NCBI GenBank assembly: GCA_937900305.1
Contig: CALCCV010000400.1
Coordinates: forward strand, 1-6,872
Direction: 5' to 3'
DNA length: 6,872 nucleotides
Origin: an uncultured Pseudobdellovibrionaceae bacterium
GTDB lineage: Bacteria > Bdellovibrionota > Bdellovibrionia > Bdellovibrionales > Bdellovibrionaceae
Positions 5,923 through 6,872 of the stretch are shown in pieces. A program made the translations under genes and the position numbers. Under the pieces are notes generated by a model. It had not been told where the DNA came from and did not search any database. It was given only the letters and a program-made list of their open reading frames with translations. Numbering within the stretch: the first letter of the stretch is position 1; each line of letters starts with the position of its first letter.

Positions 5923-6441
5923 CTAGTTTTTCAAAGTGTAAATATCGGGGAGGTTTCGGCCGACCTCTTCGCTGTCCATCCCGTAGCCAATGAGGTAGCG
6001 GTCATCAATCACTTTGCCGATATAATCAGCCCGAATCGGCAGATCTCGGCGAGCGGGTTTGTCTAACAGAGTGACAATCTTTAGTGAAGCCGGATTCGAA
6101 GCGAGAATCCGTGACTTCAGAAAACTCAGCTTGCGGCCAGAGTCGATGATTTCTTCGATGATCAACACATGCTTACCGGTCACGCTGATCGAAATATCAG
6201 ACGTCATTCGAACAGAGCCACCCTTTTCGGTCGACGACATCGACACAAAATCCACCCTCTGGGGCAAGCGAATGCGCCTCATCAAGTCTGCAATAAAATG
6301 AATCGAGCCTTTGAGAGGACAGATCATAATCAGCTCTTGACCCTCATAATCGGATTCGATTTTTCTCGCGAGATTGTTAATGAAGCCATCGATATCTTTG
6401 CGCGTGAGGAAAGGCAGCATTTCGTTGGTGGGTTGTGACAC
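5923..6441 (-). CDS. hpt: Hypoxanthine phosphoribosyltransferase (EC 2.4.2.8)
   Basis: This purine-salvage enzyme joins hypoxanthine (often also guanine) with PRPP to give IMP or GMP, in the cytoplasm. The 172-residue product has the normal length. Visible motifs are PLKGS (42-46, the PPi-binding loop region), the flexible catalytic loop around MSSTEKG (68-74), the PRPP loop VLIIEEIIDSGR (92-103), LLDKPARR (125-132) with purine-contacting Lys128, and DDRYLIGYGMD (146-156). In the PRPP loop the acidic pair reads EE where the family usually has ED or DD, a conservative change. The start is GTG at 6441-6439, backed by AAGGAG 8 nt upstream; the Met at residue 8 lacks such a site. It lies 33 nt downstream of the TPR gene on the same strand, so co-transcription is likely. 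Its TAG stop faces the RmuC-like gene's TAG with a single base between. Confidence 0.95.
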   Translation of the reverse strand: MSQPTNEMLPFLTRKDIDGFINNLARKIESDYEGQELIMICPLKGSIHFIADLMRRIRLPQRVDFVSMSSTEKGGSVRMTSDISISVTGKHVLIIEEIIDSGRKLSFLKSRILASNPASLKIVTLLDKPARRDLPIRADYIGKVIDDRYLIGYGMDSEEVGRNLPDIYTLKN

Positions 6442-6449
6442 GTTGATTT

Positions 6450-6455
6450 CTCCTT
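6450..6455 (-). promoter_or_regulatory. Ribosome binding site of hpt
   Basis: AAGGAG on the minus strand, 8 nt before the GTG at 6441. It lies in the 33-nt gap after the TPR gene, which shows no promoter or terminator, and it supports the GTG start. Confidence 0.8.
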
Positions 6456-6474
6456 AACGAATAAGTCTAAACGA

Positions 6475-6872
6475 TTAGCTTCCTAAATCCAAAGTGGTAA
6501 CGCCAACCGCCTGGCACATTTTCAATTTTCGCAGAGCATCCGGGTGCGAGGGGTCCCGCAGTAAAACGCTTTCAAACTGTTCGGCAGCTTCGACGATGCG
6601 ATTGTAATCAAAATAGATCGTACCCAGCTTCACCCGCGCTTGCGTGAACTGAGGGTATTCGGCAATCACACTTTTTAGCGTTTGAATGGATCTATGAAGG
6701 TCCCCAACCAACAAAAAGGTCTCAGCCACCCGAACCGAGAGCTCGGATTTGCGAGAGGAGAGATGCAGCGATTTCAACAGCTGATCCAGAGCCTCTTTTG
6801 GTTTTTTCGTCTGCAGATAAAGATCCGCCAGCTCTTCATGCTTGAGCGCAATTTTTTCAGTCCAGTAGGGAT
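6475..6872 (-). CDS. TPR-repeat protein, 5' end beyond the window
   Basis: The frame runs from the TAA at 6477-6475 to the right edge with no stop, giving at least 131 residues. The TTG at 6777 is not a credible start, because coding continues upstream as PYWTEKIALKHEELADLYLQ and onward. Three consecutive 34-residue TPR-like units are readable. The first runs from about KHEELADLYLQTKKPKEAL. The second contains ETFLLVGDLHRSIQTLKSVIAEYPQ. The third contains LGTIYFDYNRIVEAAEQFESVLLRDPS. Each has the small residue, aromatic/hydrophobic and closing Pro pattern. The chain ends shortly after the last repeat (LRKLKMCQA...TTLDLGS), so this is the C-terminal part of a protein-interaction scaffold. Partner and location cannot be told without the N-terminus. 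It is the upstream neighbour of hpt by 33 nt and probably shares its transcript. Confidence 0.85.
   Translation of the reverse strand, partial: PYWTEKIALKHEELADLYLQTKKPKEALDQLLKSLHLSSRKSELSVRVAETFLLVGDLHRSIQTLKSVIAEYPQFTQARVKLGTIYFDYNRIVEAAEQFESVLLRDPSHPDALRKLKMCQAVGVTTLDLGS

Noticed and set aside
5950..5967. GAGGT/ACCTC hairpin inside the hpt 3' end as a terminator for the RmuC-like gene
   Set aside because: Only 5 bp, and not followed by T residues. The TTTTT at 5926-5930 lies before it, not after it.
6475..6777. A complete 100-residue TPR gene starting at TTG 6777
   Set aside because: The frame is open and TPR-like upstream to the window edge and there is no Shine-Dalgarno, so it is the 3' part of a longer gene.

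Overview
The window looks like ordinary chromosome from a Gram-negative bacterium. It holds six protein genes, tightly packed, with AAGGAG-type ribosome binding sites and several GTG or TTG starts. A monofunctional LysC-type aspartokinase, a bacterial Hpt, an RmuC-family protein and membrane-anchored or TPR proteins would suit a Bdellovibrio-like predator or a relative. That placement is inference from gene style and mid-range GC, not from any diagnostic sequence. No tRNA, rRNA, CRISPR array, transposase or phage gene is visible.

Left part (1-1549, + strand): the 3' part of a large, AT-richer gene of unknown function. Its frame is open to the window edge, so its true start lies outside. It converges on lysC (1579-2955, - strand), the first enzyme of the aspartate pathway (Lys/Thr/Met/diaminopimelate). 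A hairpin followed by a T-run on the minus strand, lying inside the end of the left gene, is a good lysC terminator. Between lysC and the next gene is a 173-nt divergent promoter region.

Middle (3129-4263, + strand): a two-gene unit. The first gene encodes a small membrane-anchored protein with one FG-GAP/VCBS-like calcium-loop motif. The second encodes a small serine esterase of the phospholipase/carboxylesterase (Abhydrolase_2) family whose ribosome binding site overlaps the first gene's stop codon. A spacer of about 170 nt follows. It contains an exact match to the FliA (sigma-28) -10 element, a 7-bp inverted repeat, and a strong Shine-Dalgarno leading to a TTG start.

Right part: an RmuC-family protein (4437-5921, + strand) with a membrane anchor, coiled coil and C-terminal RmuC-like domain. 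The residues expected for PD-(D/E)xK nuclease chemistry appear largely replaced. It ends one nucleotide from the stop of hpt (5923-6441, - strand), the purine-salvage phosphoribosyltransferase. hpt follows a TPR-repeat gene (6475 to the right edge, - strand, 5' end missing) by 33 nt and is probably co-transcribed with it.

The genes do not form one obvious pathway. The items most worth checking are the degenerate RmuC homologue with its possible flagellar-sigma promoter, and the unidentified AT-richer left-hand gene.
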